A stretch of DNA of 27,936 nt from CAZVFH01 sp964626415 (GCA_964626415.1 CAZVFH010000007.1:1-27936), one strand, 5' to 3'. Positions 15,784 through 23,992 are shown, numbered from the stretch's first letter. Notes: generated from the sequence alone by a model not told the origin. Translations and numbers: made by a program.

Positions 15784-16517
15784 TTGTTCTCTCCAAAAGC
15801 TCCTTTAATAACAATGTTTCTATCTTTTTTAATCCAGCCACGATTTAAATGAATTAAATCGTTATAATTTACTAAACGCAATCCCCTGGAAATATTTTCG
15901 TTGTGGATAATATAGGTATAAACGATTTCATCGCAGAAATAAAATTTTTTACCGGCAACTGCTAAGCGAGTAAATAAATCATAGTCCTCGGCTTTTTTAA
16001 AAAAAGAGTTATAAGGAAATTCATATGCTAAATGTCTTTTGTAAGCAGACGACGAATGGGCAATATAATTTCTCTTTTTTAGCATCGAAACATTGAATGA
16101 ATGAAAATCTTCCATTGGCGGGATGAATTCTTTTTTAACTTCGTCATAAATATCATTTTTGGCAAAAAATACATCACAGTTAGTTTTTTTAAAAGCTTTG
16201 ATCGTTAGCTCCGCTCTTTTCGGCTTAAACAAATCGTCGGAATCAGCAACTGCAATTATTGATGATTCGGCAAATTGATTACCAAAATTTCGTGCTGTGG
16301 CAATTCCTTTCGGCAAATCCTCCGGCATATGAATAAAACGAATTCTCTTGTCATTAAATGTTTTTACAATCTCCTCGGTCTTATCGCTTGGGTCACTGTG
16401 ATCGTCAACAATAATCAACTCGAAATCTTTTTCCGTTTGATCAATTATTGTTTGGATGGTTTTCCCGATTCGATCGCCACGATTTTTTTCCGGCATAACA
16501 AAACTGATTTTAGGCAT
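15780..16517 (-). CDS. GT2 family glycosyltransferase
   Basis: 245 aa. Starts PKISFVMPEKNRGDRIGKT, with FELIIVDDHSD, GIATARNFGNQ and ADSDD, and the C-terminal FPYNSFFKKAEDYDLFTRL. It aligns along its whole length with the GT2 protein at 12944-13651, so the pair arose by duplication. Overlaps the upstream GT4 by 8 nt and the downstream GT4 by 4 nt. Confidence 0.88.
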   Translation of the reverse strand: MPKISFVMPEKNRGDRIGKTIQTIIDQTEKDFELIIVDDHSDPSDKTEEIVKTFNDKRIRFIHMPEDLPKGIATARNFGNQFAESSIIAVADSDDLFKPKRAELTIKAFKKTNCDVFFAKNDIYDEVKKEFIPPMEDFHSFNVSMLKKRNYIAHSSSAYKRHLAYEFPYNSFFKKAEDYDLFTRLAVAGKKFYFCDEIVYTYIIHNENISRGLRLVNYNDLIHLNRGWIKKDRNIVIKGAFGENK

Positions 16518-17682
16518 TTTTTTTCTTGATTAATTCTTGAAAAATTTTTAGATATTGACCACCAATTTTTTCCTTTGATAAGTTGGTTAAAACTTTACTC
16601 CTAGCATTTGTGGCAATTCTTTCGATTTCTTCCGGCTGATTTTTCAGCCAATTTATAATTTTAATCGCTTCTTTAACGCTATTGACGATAAAACCGTCTT
16701 TGCCATTTTCAATCAATTCCTCCGCTACGCCAACCGGAAAAGTGATTACTACATTCCTCATCATCATAGCTTCAATTAATGTCAACTGACAAGCTTCACA
16801 TCTCGATGGATGAAAGGATAATTGTGTGTTTGCTATTTGTTCTCCAACTTCGCGCCTGCTGGAATTCTCGAAATATTCTACATCAGGAAAAAAATCTTTT
16901 AATAATTTGTCAAATGATTTTGGTTTGGTTGAGGCAATTAAAACTTTATTAATTCCGGAAACGGAGCTGAAAAGTTCAAATATTCGATCGGCTCCCTTGC
17001 CGACAAAACCATTGTAATCAACCGGTAATCGAGTTAGGCAGACCAATGAAATATTTTTTTTTGCCAACTTTCGATCGACATTGATATTACTCCAATCGTC
17101 AGGATATGTATTTAAAACAACATCAATTTTTTTTCGATCGGCAGAATAATATTTAACCAAACTTTCTTTTAAAAACCGACTAACAGCAATTACCCGATCG
17201 GAGTTATTTGCAAAGTAACTCTCACTAATAGTGATGACTGTTTCATGTTTGCTTTGATCTGATATTTGCCCGATTTTGTATGGTTCAACTTTTTCTAACC
17301 ATTTTGATAGTATCCCCTTGTCAAAAATATTTTTATCTTGAATTGAATCCAAAACCATACTGGCATTTGCATGAAATATTGTTACCAATGGCACCTTTAC
17401 TTCCGGAATTATTGCTCCAAACCAATTAGTGGTAATCAGTAAATCGCAAGTGTTAATTTTGTCGATTTTATGCAATAACTCTTGAAACATTAATGGAGTC
17501 CCAATTGCTGGAATGTTAATCAATTTTAGCCGTTCAGCGCTTTCTGGCATAAATTCAATTACTTCAACACCGGATGACCTCAAAAAATCAATCAGATGTT
17601 GATTGGCAATTTCCGAACCGCCACGCAAAACTTTGCCGCTTTCATATAATTTCTTGGGATATCTTAAAAATCCAATTCTCAT
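16510..17682 (-). CDS. GT4-like glycosyltransferase
   Basis: 390 aa. GT-B fold: MRIGFLRYPKKLYESGKVLRGG at the start, SEIANQHLIDFLRSSGVEVIEF, ISESYFANNSDRVIAVSRFLKES, and the donor-binding LSFHPSRCEACQLTLIEAMM followed by GVAEELIENGKDGFIV. The E-x7-E pattern is present (ACQLTLIEA). Only 3 nt separate it from the histidine phosphatase gene. Acceptor and donor unknown; less like textbook GT4 than the gene at 14692. Confidence 0.85.
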   Translation of the reverse strand: MRIGFLRYPKKLYESGKVLRGGSEIANQHLIDFLRSSGVEVIEFMPESAERLKLINIPAIGTPLMFQELLHKIDKINTCDLLITTNWFGAIIPEVKVPLVTIFHANASMVLDSIQDKNIFDKGILSKWLEKVEPYKIGQISDQSKHETVITISESYFANNSDRVIAVSRFLKESLVKYYSADRKKIDVVLNTYPDDWSNINVDRKLAKKNISLVCLTRLPVDYNGFVGKGADRIFELFSSVSGINKVLIASTKPKSFDKLLKDFFPDVEYFENSSRREVGEQIANTQLSFHPSRCEACQLTLIEAMMMRNVVITFPVGVAEELIENGKDGFIVNSVKEAIKIINWLKNQPEEIERIATNARSKVLTNLSKEKIGGQYLKIFQELIKKKNA

Positions 17683-17685
17683 CTT

Positions 17686-18339
17686 TTATTTCAACTTAAA
17701 AATAATAATTTGATCATGCGGATAAGCTCGCGGCCGCCAGAGATTTTCCTGATCGCGAGCTAAATAATGATTTATCGCTCGATTAAACATTCCGTGGCCA
17801 ATTAACAAAATTCTTGGTTTGCCGTGAGCCAACTCTTTAATTTGCTCAATCACATGCTCAATTCTTGATTTTAACATCTGATGATTTTCACCACTGGGAA
17901 AATCCCATTTTTCAACTTCTCCGGAATAAAAAGCCTCGGCAACTTGAGGATTCATTTCTTTTGCTTCTATTTCAGTATGGCCAGTAAAATCACCAACATC
18001 AACTTCCTGCAAGTCATCAATTTCAACTACTTCGACCTTCTTGTTTTTCAACTCTTTCATTTTCTGAGCAATAATCTCTCCAGTTTGTTTTGATCTTGTC
18101 ATATGGCTGGCAACAATCAAATCAAAATCAGTTTCCAAAACAATTTTCTCCGCTAAAAGTTCGGTTTCTGTTTCTCCTTCTTCTGATAATGGATTATCAA
18201 TTCTCCCGCCAGCGAATGTCGCAATTTCATCCGGCTTGTTGTGCGGAGCTTTCCCGTGGCGAAGAAGCCAATATTCGGTGACATCGCTAGCGCTCTCTTC
18301 TTCGACACTAACATCAGCAGGAATTCGTCTAATTTCCAT
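17686..18339 (-). CDS. histidine phosphatase family protein (phosphoglycerate mutase-like)
   Basis: 217 aa from the ATG at 18339 (AGAGCAGA in front); an upstream TTG would overlap the previous gene. Catalytic RHG motif in YWLLRHGKAPHNK, second motif LIVASHMTRSKQTGEI, proton donor region LQEVDVGDF, and the second histidine in LLIGHGMFNR. In mycobacteria the phosphatase that releases glucosylglycerate (GpgP) belongs to this superfamily. The gene directly before it encodes a GpgS-like enzyme, so this protein is a good candidate for that dephosphorylation. The superfamily is broad, so the substrate is inference. Confidence 0.85.
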   Translation of the reverse strand: MEIRRIPADVSVEEESASDVTEYWLLRHGKAPHNKPDEIATFAGGRIDNPLSEEGETETELLAEKIVLETDFDLIVASHMTRSKQTGEIIAQKMKELKNKKVEVVEIDDLQEVDVGDFTGHTEIEAKEMNPQVAEAFYSGEVEKWDFPSGENHQMLKSRIEHVIEQIKELAHGKPRILLIGHGMFNRAINHYLARDQENLWRPRAYPHDQIIIFKLK

Positions 18340-18355
18340 TCTGCTCTTTTCTTTT

Positions 18356-19681
18356 TTATTCAATTATTGCTAATATCTCTGCGTGCAAAGAAATGGTTTT
18401 ATCGGCGATCGTTTTTACCCATGGTGATTTTGGATGATAAGCAATACTTAATCCGGAAGAGGTCATTAAAGGGATGGCTCTTTCACTGCTGGCAACCATA
18501 ACAACTTCTGATGACCTAACTTCGCTCTTCTTTACCATTCGGACAAAAGCATGTCTATATGTTTCCTCAATAGTCGGATATGACCATTTTTTTACTGAAC
18601 CTTCTGTAATTTTTCCTGTGAGTAGCCCATTTTTATCAACGAGTCCTACTGATTCAATGTTGGGAACCCCAAGTCGCCTAGCCAGAGACGCTACAATCGG
18701 AGAAAAATTTGAACTAATTATTCCGACTTGATATTTTCTTTTTCGCAATGCGTGAATTACTTCATAAGAATATTTTGCCAGTGATATTTTGTCTGTAATT
18801 TCAGTAATTTTTTCAATTGAAATTCCTTCAAATAACCGAGCATTTTTATGAAGAAAATCAGCCATATCAATTTTATTAACCCTTAAAAGCTCGGAATTTT
18901 TTTCAATTTCTTTCAGCACTCCTAACTTTTTAAATATTGAATCTAGCGCCGATTTTTTAATTAAAGTGTCATCTAGGGTAAAAATTACTAATTTATATTT
19001 GTGTTGAATAAGCCCGGCTTTCTTAATCATCGTTTCAAGAACCTGACGAGACATCTCCCCAATTACATCCTCTTTGTTGGCCTTATGAACAATTTTGCCG
19101 ATATCAACTTCAATTATTCTTTGACCCGATTCAATGGCATCAAAAAGAAGACCAATGTCAACTCCATATCGTTTTTCAAAACTTACTGATTTTAAAAAAC
19201 TTTTCTTAGCACAGATCTGTCCGCTGATTGGTTGTTCAAAATACATACCGGGAAAAAGAATTTCCATCATCGGCCTAACTGCATACTCAGTGACTCGTCC
19301 GCGCCGGCGACGAAAAGCTCCGCGCGCAACATCAACTTCATCTTTTAGCACCGGATAAACAATTCTCTTAATCTTTGCCGCTGTGATATTTTGCAAATCA
19401 GCGTCCAGAAATAATATCACATCACTTTTGGCTTTCTGAATTCCTGAAAAAAGCGCTGCTCCTTTGCCTTTATTTTTTTTATGTTTGATGTAGCGAAATC
19501 TCGGATCGTTGAAAAAATCTTTGGCAGTATTTTCAGTGTCGTCAGTGCTGCCATCATCAACAAAAATCAATTCAAAAAGTTCTTTTATTTTAAGCAGTTC
19601 CGAAATTACTCTTGTGCATCTTTTTGATTCGTTATACGAAGGCACAACAGCGCTAAATTTATTATAAATAAACTTTTCCAT
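18356..19681 (-). CDS. GpgS-like glycosyltransferase fused to a degenerate SerB-like HAD domain
   Basis: 441 aa, ATG with AGGAAA 8 nt upstream. Residues 1-225: GT-A domain with SAVVPSYNES, LIFVDDGSTDD, FLDADLQ (metal motif at 93-95), then GRVTEYAVRPMMEILFPG, FEQPISGQ and RYGVDIGLLFDAIE, a pattern I associate with glucosyl-3-phosphoglycerate synthase (GT81). Residues about 229-441: HAD fold resembling phosphoserine phosphatase, but motif I reads FTLDDT (nucleophile Asp replaced by Thr235) and motif IV reads VASSERAIPLM where SerB has GDGANDLPML. The HAD half is therefore probably not an active phosphatase; the next gene's histidine phosphatase could do that step. Follows galT by 4 nt. Confidence 0.75.
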   Translation of the reverse strand: MEKFIYNKFSAVVPSYNESKRCTRVISELLKIKELFELIFVDDGSTDDTENTAKDFFNDPRFRYIKHKKNKGKGAALFSGIQKAKSDVILFLDADLQNITAAKIKRIVYPVLKDEVDVARGAFRRRRGRVTEYAVRPMMEILFPGMYFEQPISGQICAKKSFLKSVSFEKRYGVDIGLLFDAIESGQRIIEVDIGKIVHKANKEDVIGEMSRQVLETMIKKAGLIQHKYKLVIFTLDDTLIKKSALDSIFKKLGVLKEIEKNSELLRVNKIDMADFLHKNARLFEGISIEKITEITDKISLAKYSYEVIHALRKRKYQVGIISSNFSPIVASLARRLGVPNIESVGLVDKNGLLTGKITEGSVKKWSYPTIEETYRHAFVRMVKKSEVRSSEVVMVASSERAIPLMTSSGLSIAYHPKSPWVKTIADKTISLHAEILAIIE

Positions 19682-19685
19682 TTCA

Positions 19686-20705
19686 TTATTTCCTTAAATA
19701 TTCCGCGGTTTTTTCTGGCGGGATTATGTTGATTATTACGCCCGAGCCGAGTTCGAAGCCACCGAACAAAGTTAGGCGCGGAGCGATTTCTAAATACCAG
19801 TGGTAATAGCCACAATCTTCGAGTGTTGTCGGAAGTGTTCTAATATATAAATTTAACGGTATATTCGGAATGATCTTTTCCAGTCGCCCAAGAACTTCAA
19901 CTGTTGCATCTGAAAATTCTTCAATCTCTGCTTGGTTTGAATTTTCAAATTGACTTTTGTGCGTTTTTGGCGTAATCCAAACCTCAAATGGAAACCTGGA
20001 AGCAAAGGGAGCATAAGCTAAAAATTTATCATTTTGATAAACGACCCGCTTTTTCTCCGCTCTTTCGTGGCGGATTATATCACAATAAACACAAACGCCA
20101 TTTATTCCGAAATATCGCTCTGCTCCATCCATTTCACGATTTACGGTATTAGCAACAACACTTGAAGCAAAAATTTGGGCGTGCGGATGTTCAATTGAAG
20201 CTCCTGCTTCTGGCCCATGATTGTAAATCGGCGTAATCGAGGAAACCTGATCATCTTTTTTTATTTCGTTGTATCGTTCTAGAATAGTTGAAAACAAGGC
20301 AAAAGTCAATGATTTTGAGAAAGATGTAAGTAACTGATTGTGATCTTTAATTATTACCACTTCATGATGGCCGATTGATGACCTCTCGCGATAAAAACTC
20401 TCCTCCGGATAGTAACTTCTGGTGCCGGTATTTTTTTCATAAAACGCCGGAAATTTATTTTCAATTACATACAAATCTTTTTTTGTCGAGACAATCTCGT
20501 TTCCTTTGTAACCCTTTGATCCGACGCAAAAAGGACAATCTCCTTTTCTCTTTATCGCTGGCAATTCCGGATGAACAAAATCATCAGGACGACGCGCGCG
20601 GCCGGGAGCAATTACAATCCAATCACCAGTAATGATATTCTGGCGCAAAACCGGTGAAATAAAACCGTTTTGGGTGATTTTTTTGTTGATCTTAATTAAT
20701 GACAT
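19686..20705 (-). CDS. galT: galactose-1-phosphate uridylyltransferase (GalT)
   Basis: 339 aa, normal length. ITGDWIVIAPGRARRPDDF near the start, zinc-binding CPFC, NKFPAF, the catalytic HIT-family triad region SIEHPHAQIFAS with the nucleophilic histidine, a second Cys pair (VCVYC), and C-terminal YHWYLEIAPRL. Family reaction: exchange of hexose-1-phosphate and UMP between UDP-glucose and galactose-1-phosphate; some homologues act on other NDP-sugars. It leads the sugar cluster that follows ruvC. The SD-like AGGTGG before its ATG comes from the palindromic element C. Confidence 0.93.
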   Translation of the reverse strand: MSLIKINKKITQNGFISPVLRQNIITGDWIVIAPGRARRPDDFVHPELPAIKRKGDCPFCVGSKGYKGNEIVSTKKDLYVIENKFPAFYEKNTGTRSYYPEESFYRERSSIGHHEVVIIKDHNQLLTSFSKSLTFALFSTILERYNEIKKDDQVSSITPIYNHGPEAGASIEHPHAQIFASSVVANTVNREMDGAERYFGINGVCVYCDIIRHERAEKKRVVYQNDKFLAYAPFASRFPFEVWITPKTHKSQFENSNQAEIEEFSDATVEVLGRLEKIIPNIPLNLYIRTLPTTLEDCGYYHWYLEIAPRLTLFGGFELGSGVIINIIPPEKTAEYLRK

Positions 20706-20707
20706 GC

Positions 20708-20797
20708 CACCTAAGGATAACCAATAATCTAAATAACCAATAACGAATATCCGTTAATTATTTATTCGTTATTTGGATAATTCGTTATTCATAGGTG
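20708..20797. repeat. palindromic element, short copy (element C) between ruvC and galT
   Basis: 90 nt, bounded by CACC on one side and GGTG on the other. On the minus strand it runs CACCTATGAATAACGAATTA ... TTGGTTATCCTTAGGTG and is self-complementary over most of its length. It encodes the last nine residues (PMNNELSK region) and stop of ruvC and ends 2 nt before the galT ATG. No protein gene inside. Confidence 0.7.
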
Positions 20798-21266
20798 CAG
20801 TTTGTCCGCAACAAATCGCGATCGCCAACGCATCGGCGGCATCATCCGGTTTTGGACAAGTTTTTAGTCCGCAAGTAACACGCACCATTTCCTGAATTTG
20901 CTTTTTATCCGCTCTGCCGTAACCGGTCAGCGCCTGTTTGACTTGAAGCGGGGTATATTCGAAAAATGGCAGTTTTGACTTCTTTACAGCCAATAAAATC
21001 ACTCCACGACTTTGACTAACCGTCATCACCGTTTTTTGGTTTTTGAAAAAGAACAATTTTTCTACTGCAACAACCTCCGGTTTTTCCTTATTAATTATAT
21101 CACAAAGAGAATCATAAATAATCTCAAGCTGATCGGAATCCGATGACTTTGAGTCAGTTGATATTATTCCGCATGACAAAACCTTCGGCTTCTGACCATC
21201 ATTTAAAACTTCGATTATTCCCCAACCAACAATTGCTGTGCCAGGATCAATACCAAGAATTTTCAT
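20769..21266 (-). CDS. ruvC: RuvC, Holliday junction endonuclease
   Basis: 165 aa. Catalytic acidic residues are visible in MKILGIDPGTAIVGWGII (Asp7), VVAVEKLFFFKN (Glu) and KPDDAADALAIAIC (paired Asp). KQALTGYGRADKKQIQEMV is the DNA-binding region. Cuts four-way junctions moved by RuvAB. The extra C-terminal tail after AIAICCGQT is encoded by the palindromic element C. The start is preceded by AGGTGG from element B. Confidence 0.96.
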   Translation of the reverse strand: MKILGIDPGTAIVGWGIIEVLNDGQKPKVLSCGIISTDSKSSDSDQLEIIYDSLCDIINKEKPEVVAVEKLFFFKNQKTVMTVSQSRGVILLAVKKSKLPFFEYTPLQVKQALTGYGRADKKQIQEMVRVTCGLKTCPKPDDAADALAIAICCGQTAPMNNELSK

Positions 21267-21268
21267 AC

Positions 21269-21350
21269 CACCTAAGAATAACTAATAGTCCAAATAACGA
21301 ATGACAAATATTCGTTATTAGTCATTTGGATAATTCGTCATCCATTGGTG
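21269..21350. repeat. palindromic element, short copy (element B) between yebC and ruvC
   Basis: 82 nt. Minus strand: CACCAATGGATGACGAATTA ... ATTAGTTATTCTTAGGTG, with arms of about 40 nt that pair imperfectly. Both ends match element A almost base for base; the apex is only AATATTTGTC where A holds the GxxExxY gene. The left end encodes TNG-stop of yebC, as it does for ruvA; the right end gives AGGTGG before the ruvC ATG. Confidence 0.72.
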
Positions 21351-22054
21351 AATATCTCACTGACATCATCCAAATCATCAAGTGCCGAAAGTAATTTTTC
21401 TACAGCTGGTTTTTTGTCGGAGGAAACTTCGACAAAGGACTTTGGCAGATAAACAATTTCTGATGACTGAATTTTAATTCCGGCATCCCGAAAAAAACCA
21501 ACTACTTTTTGCAATTCAAAAATCTGAGTGTATATAATCAAATCATCACTTTCAATTTCAAAATCATCAGCGCCAGAATTGATTATTATTTCCCCCAACT
21601 GCTCAACTGTTTTGCTATTTTCTGTTTGACTAATAATGATCTGCCCCTTTTTTTCAAAAAGATAAGAAACGCTACCGGCTTCAGCCAGAGACCCGCCAAA
21701 TTTGTTGAAAACGGAGCGAATTTCAGAAACTGCTCTTTGTCGATTATCAGTTAGACATAAAATTAAAATTGCAACACCTCCGGGACCATATCCTTCGTAA
21801 ATTATCTCTTCGATCGCTGCGCCTCCGAGTTCACCTGTTCCGCGCTTTATTGCTCTGTCAATATTTTCTTTCGGCATTGACGCCGATTTTGCTTTATCAA
21901 TCGCTAATCGCAATTTAAAGTTCATCGCCGGATCGCCGCCTTCACGGGCGGCAATCGTGATTAAATTTGCAAGTTTAGTAAAAATAGCCGATCTTTTTGC
22001 ATCGACTGCCCATTTTTTTCGTTTAGTTGTCGCCCATTTTGAATGTCCGGACAT
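21338..22054 (-). CDS. yebC: YebC/PmpR family protein
   Basis: 238 aa from the ATG at 22054, giving the family's standard MSGHSKWATTKRKK start. Further blocks: RSAIFTKLANLITIAAREGG, LRLAIDKAKSASMPKENID, RAIKRGTGEL, EEIIYEGYGPGGVAI, TDNRQRAVSEIR. Family members are described as transcription regulators and, more recently, as translation factors that relieve ribosome stalling at proline stretches. It opens the yebC-ruvC-...-ruvA-ruvB run, its usual neighbourhood. Confidence 0.96.
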   Translation of the reverse strand: MSGHSKWATTKRKKWAVDAKRSAIFTKLANLITIAAREGGDPAMNFKLRLAIDKAKSASMPKENIDRAIKRGTGELGGAAIEEIIYEGYGPGGVAILILCLTDNRQRAVSEIRSVFNKFGGSLAEAGSVSYLFEKKGQIIISQTENSKTVEQLGEIIINSGADDFEIESDDLIIYTQIFELQKVVGFFRDAGIKIQSSEIVYLPKSFVEVSSDKKPAVEKLLSALDDLDDVSEIFTNG

Positions 22055-22102
22055 AATAAATTCAAAAATCAAAGATCAAAATGCAAAATTATGGAATTCA
22101 CT

Positions 22103-22108
22103 ATTATA
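22103..22108 (-). promoter_or_regulatory. -10 element upstream of the yebC run
   Basis: Perfect TATAAT in the context TAGTATAATAG on the minus strand, about 49 nt before the yebC ATG. A TTGCCA lies 20 nt upstream, too far for a standard spacer, so only the -10 is supported. Confidence 0.4.
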
Positions 22109-22164
22109 CTAGCTTCTTAAGGGAAATTTGGCAAGAAAAAATCCCCAGAAAAAAATCCAGAAAT

Positions 22165-22194
22165 AAAAAAACCGGAAAGAGTTTAACTTTCCAG
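22165..22194 (-). terminator. terminator after the propeller-like gene
   Basis: Minus strand CTGGAAAG, 7-nt loop, CTTTCCGG, then seven T. It lies 12 nt after the stop at 22206 and separates this unit from yebC. Confidence 0.75.
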
Positions 22195-22205
22195 TAATGT
22201 TTGAT

Positions 22206-23126
22206 TCATTGCTCACTGATTGCATCTGGTCGATAACCATCGGCAATTTGGATTATTTTGCCACTCTCAAAAGAAAAGCGAAATAACTTACAACCTCCTT
22301 CACTACTCCTGACACCGAAAACCAGCGATCCGTCGGACAAGATACAACTGCCATCAACAACTTCACTGTACGACTGGAAAGGAGAGGGATCGAGGCGGCA
22401 TAATATTGCTGGTTTGGGTTTTGGTTTTTGGGGGTCGATAGTGGCAACAAAAAGGTTCCAAACGGCACGAGGTGTTGCATCACCTGCAGTAATCTTCATA
22501 GCAAGCATTACCAGTTGCTTGCCTGACTTGTCGGGACAGATCGAGCAGATCTCACTTATTAATGACCTATCTGTCTGGTAGATCTCTTTCTGCTTGACAT
22601 TCGTCAGTGATATTTTTCGGATATCCTGATAACCATCTCCATCACCTACTGTCATCAGGTAATAAACATCACTCCCAACCACAAACATGTTCTCAATCTT
22701 ACAAGCCCTCGCAATCCTCCCGATTCGGCTGATTTTTTTGTTGTCGAGAACGATGGAGTAAAGATCGTAGTAATGGATATCGAAACCCTCGAGAAAAGCT
22801 TTAGAGTCTTGACCGACGATTCGTGCAAAAAGTATTCTGTTCTTGTCTGGCAAAACAAGAATATTGCGAATGTTGCCGATGCTGGTTAATTTTTCAGTTT
22901 TGGCATTTGTGGTATCAACCAATTCGATGTTGCCCGCTCGTACGACCGCAACTTTTGATTTCTTATACCATTTTACATCGAGATACTGGGTTTGTTCGCT
23001 GACCAAACGGCTTTTCCCCGACTCATAAACCCAAAGTTTGCCATAATTCAGATATGCTATCTGATCTGCCTGTGCAAAAACCGAAATCAGAGAGAATAAA
23101 AACAAAGCCGCCAACATTCGTCGCAT
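22206..23126 (-). CDS. secreted beta-propeller-like protein of unknown function
   Basis: 306 aa from the ATG at 23126, chosen because AAAGGAGG lies 10 nt upstream and the protein then opens with a signal peptide (RRMLAALFLFSLISVFAQA, cleavage before DQIAYL). An in-frame start 27 nt upstream would spoil both. The mature part repeats short beta-rich units such as IAYLNYGKLWVYE, VAVVRAGNIELVDT, DVYYLMTVGDGDGYQDIRK and GSLVFGVRSSEGGCKLFRF, resembling TolB/WD-type propellers with about six or seven blades. Four cysteines may form disulfides. Single-gene unit with its own terminator; G+C is higher than in neighbouring genes. Family not recognised. Confidence 0.72.
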   Translation of the reverse strand: MRRMLAALFLFSLISVFAQADQIAYLNYGKLWVYESGKSRLVSEQTQYLDVKWYKKSKVAVVRAGNIELVDTTNAKTEKLTSIGNIRNILVLPDKNRILFARIVGQDSKAFLEGFDIHYYDLYSIVLDNKKISRIGRIARACKIENMFVVGSDVYYLMTVGDGDGYQDIRKISLTNVKQKEIYQTDRSLISEICSICPDKSGKQLVMLAMKITAGDATPRAVWNLFVATIDPQKPKPKPAILCRLDPSPFQSYSEVVDGSCILSDGSLVFGVRSSEGGCKLFRFSFESGKIIQIADGYRPDAISEQ

Positions 23127-23180
23127 TTCCGCGACCTCCTTTTTCGAGTTCAACTACACTATCTTTATAGCAGAAATGAA

Positions 23181-23210
23181 TAAAAAAAGCGAACAAATAG
23201 TTTGTTCGCT
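23181..23210 (-). terminator. terminator after the L,D-transpeptidase gene
   Basis: Minus strand: perfect 10-bp stem AGCGAACAAA, 3-nt loop, TTTGTTCGCT, followed by a T run. It starts 16 nt after the stop at 23226. A very strong intrinsic terminator. Confidence 0.88.
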
Positions 23211-23225
23211 GATTTATTTAATAGG

Positions 23226-23990
23226 TTAGAATCTGCTGACTAATTCAACTTCTTTAGAGCTTGATCGCTCAATAACGACTTTTGTCCCGACTCTTGAATG
23301 AGCGTAGAGCCAAATTGCATTCTCTTCTCTTTCTCGAATACAACCGTGAGATGCCGGCTGACCGATTTTAGAATAATATTTTGGTTCAGTCGAATGAATA
23401 TAATGACCTTCAAAATAATTTAGGGCATAATGCATCGGGCATCGGAAAGCATCACTGTAATGGTCGATATCCTTATCAATAATAGTAAATGTCCCCAAAT
23501 GGTTGTGTGGCAGTTCCGACAAATAATGGTTTTTTGTTTTTTTCAAAGCTTCGACAACCTGTTTTCTGACTTCTGGTGGAAATTCTGATATTTCCCTTCG
23601 ATGACTAAGTGGCAAGTCCATGATATAATCAGTTTTTTCAATCGGACCAGCGCCGGAAATGAAAAACGCCTTTAATTCTCTATCCTGATTTTCATCGTCA
23701 TAAGCGAAAAGTGTTTGTGAATCAAGATCAATGACGATAATGTCCACAACTGGCGATTGCTCACAAGTTTTCTGAATCGGCGGCACAAGCGCAATCTGTG
23801 GTTTTGTTTTTGGATGCACTTCATCAGAAACTAGCGGTTTATTGTTGACAATTACTTTTTTCAGTTCTACCCGCGGTTTCGGCAGGACAAAAGTGTCAAA
23901 GTTTGTTGAGGCAATCTGCTCCCGTTTTTGACATCCAGAAATTACAGCAAATACAGGGATAATAAGAAGTATAACGAGTGTATTTTTCAT
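23226..23990 (-). CDS. L,D-transpeptidase (YkuD domain) lipoprotein
   Basis: 254 aa. Lipoprotein signal: MKNTLVILLIIPVFAVISGC with the lipidated Cys at residue 20. After a proline-rich linker the YkuD domain starts at VDIIVIDLDSQTLFAYDD and holds the catalytic motif, His in GHYIHSTEP and the nucleophile Cys in ASHGCIRE, followed by RVGTKVVIE. Known role: 3-3 cross-linking of peptidoglycan or attachment of proteins to it, acting outside the membrane. Between LDSQT and the catalytic motif is an unusually long insertion (about FFISGAG to NHLGTFTII). The start lies 2 nt after the stop of the preceding gene, so the two form an operon. Confidence 0.88.
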   Translation of the reverse strand: MKNTLVILLIIPVFAVISGCQKREQIASTNFDTFVLPKPRVELKKVIVNNKPLVSDEVHPKTKPQIALVPPIQKTCEQSPVVDIIVIDLDSQTLFAYDDENQDRELKAFFISGAGPIEKTDYIMDLPLSHRREISEFPPEVRKQVVEALKKTKNHYLSELPHNHLGTFTIIDKDIDHYSDAFRCPMHYALNYFEGHYIHSTEPKYYSKIGQPASHGCIREREENAIWLYAHSRVGTKVVIERSSSKEVELVSRF

Positions 23991-23992
23991 GG

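Noticed and set aside
10532..21350. CRISPR array
   Set aside because: The three AT-rich palindromes are kilobases apart at gene junctions and share no regular spacing; no cas gene is present.
22253..22581. Open frames on both strands within the propeller-like gene
   Set aside because: The gene at 22206-23126 has a signal peptide, strong SD and terminator; the others have none of these.
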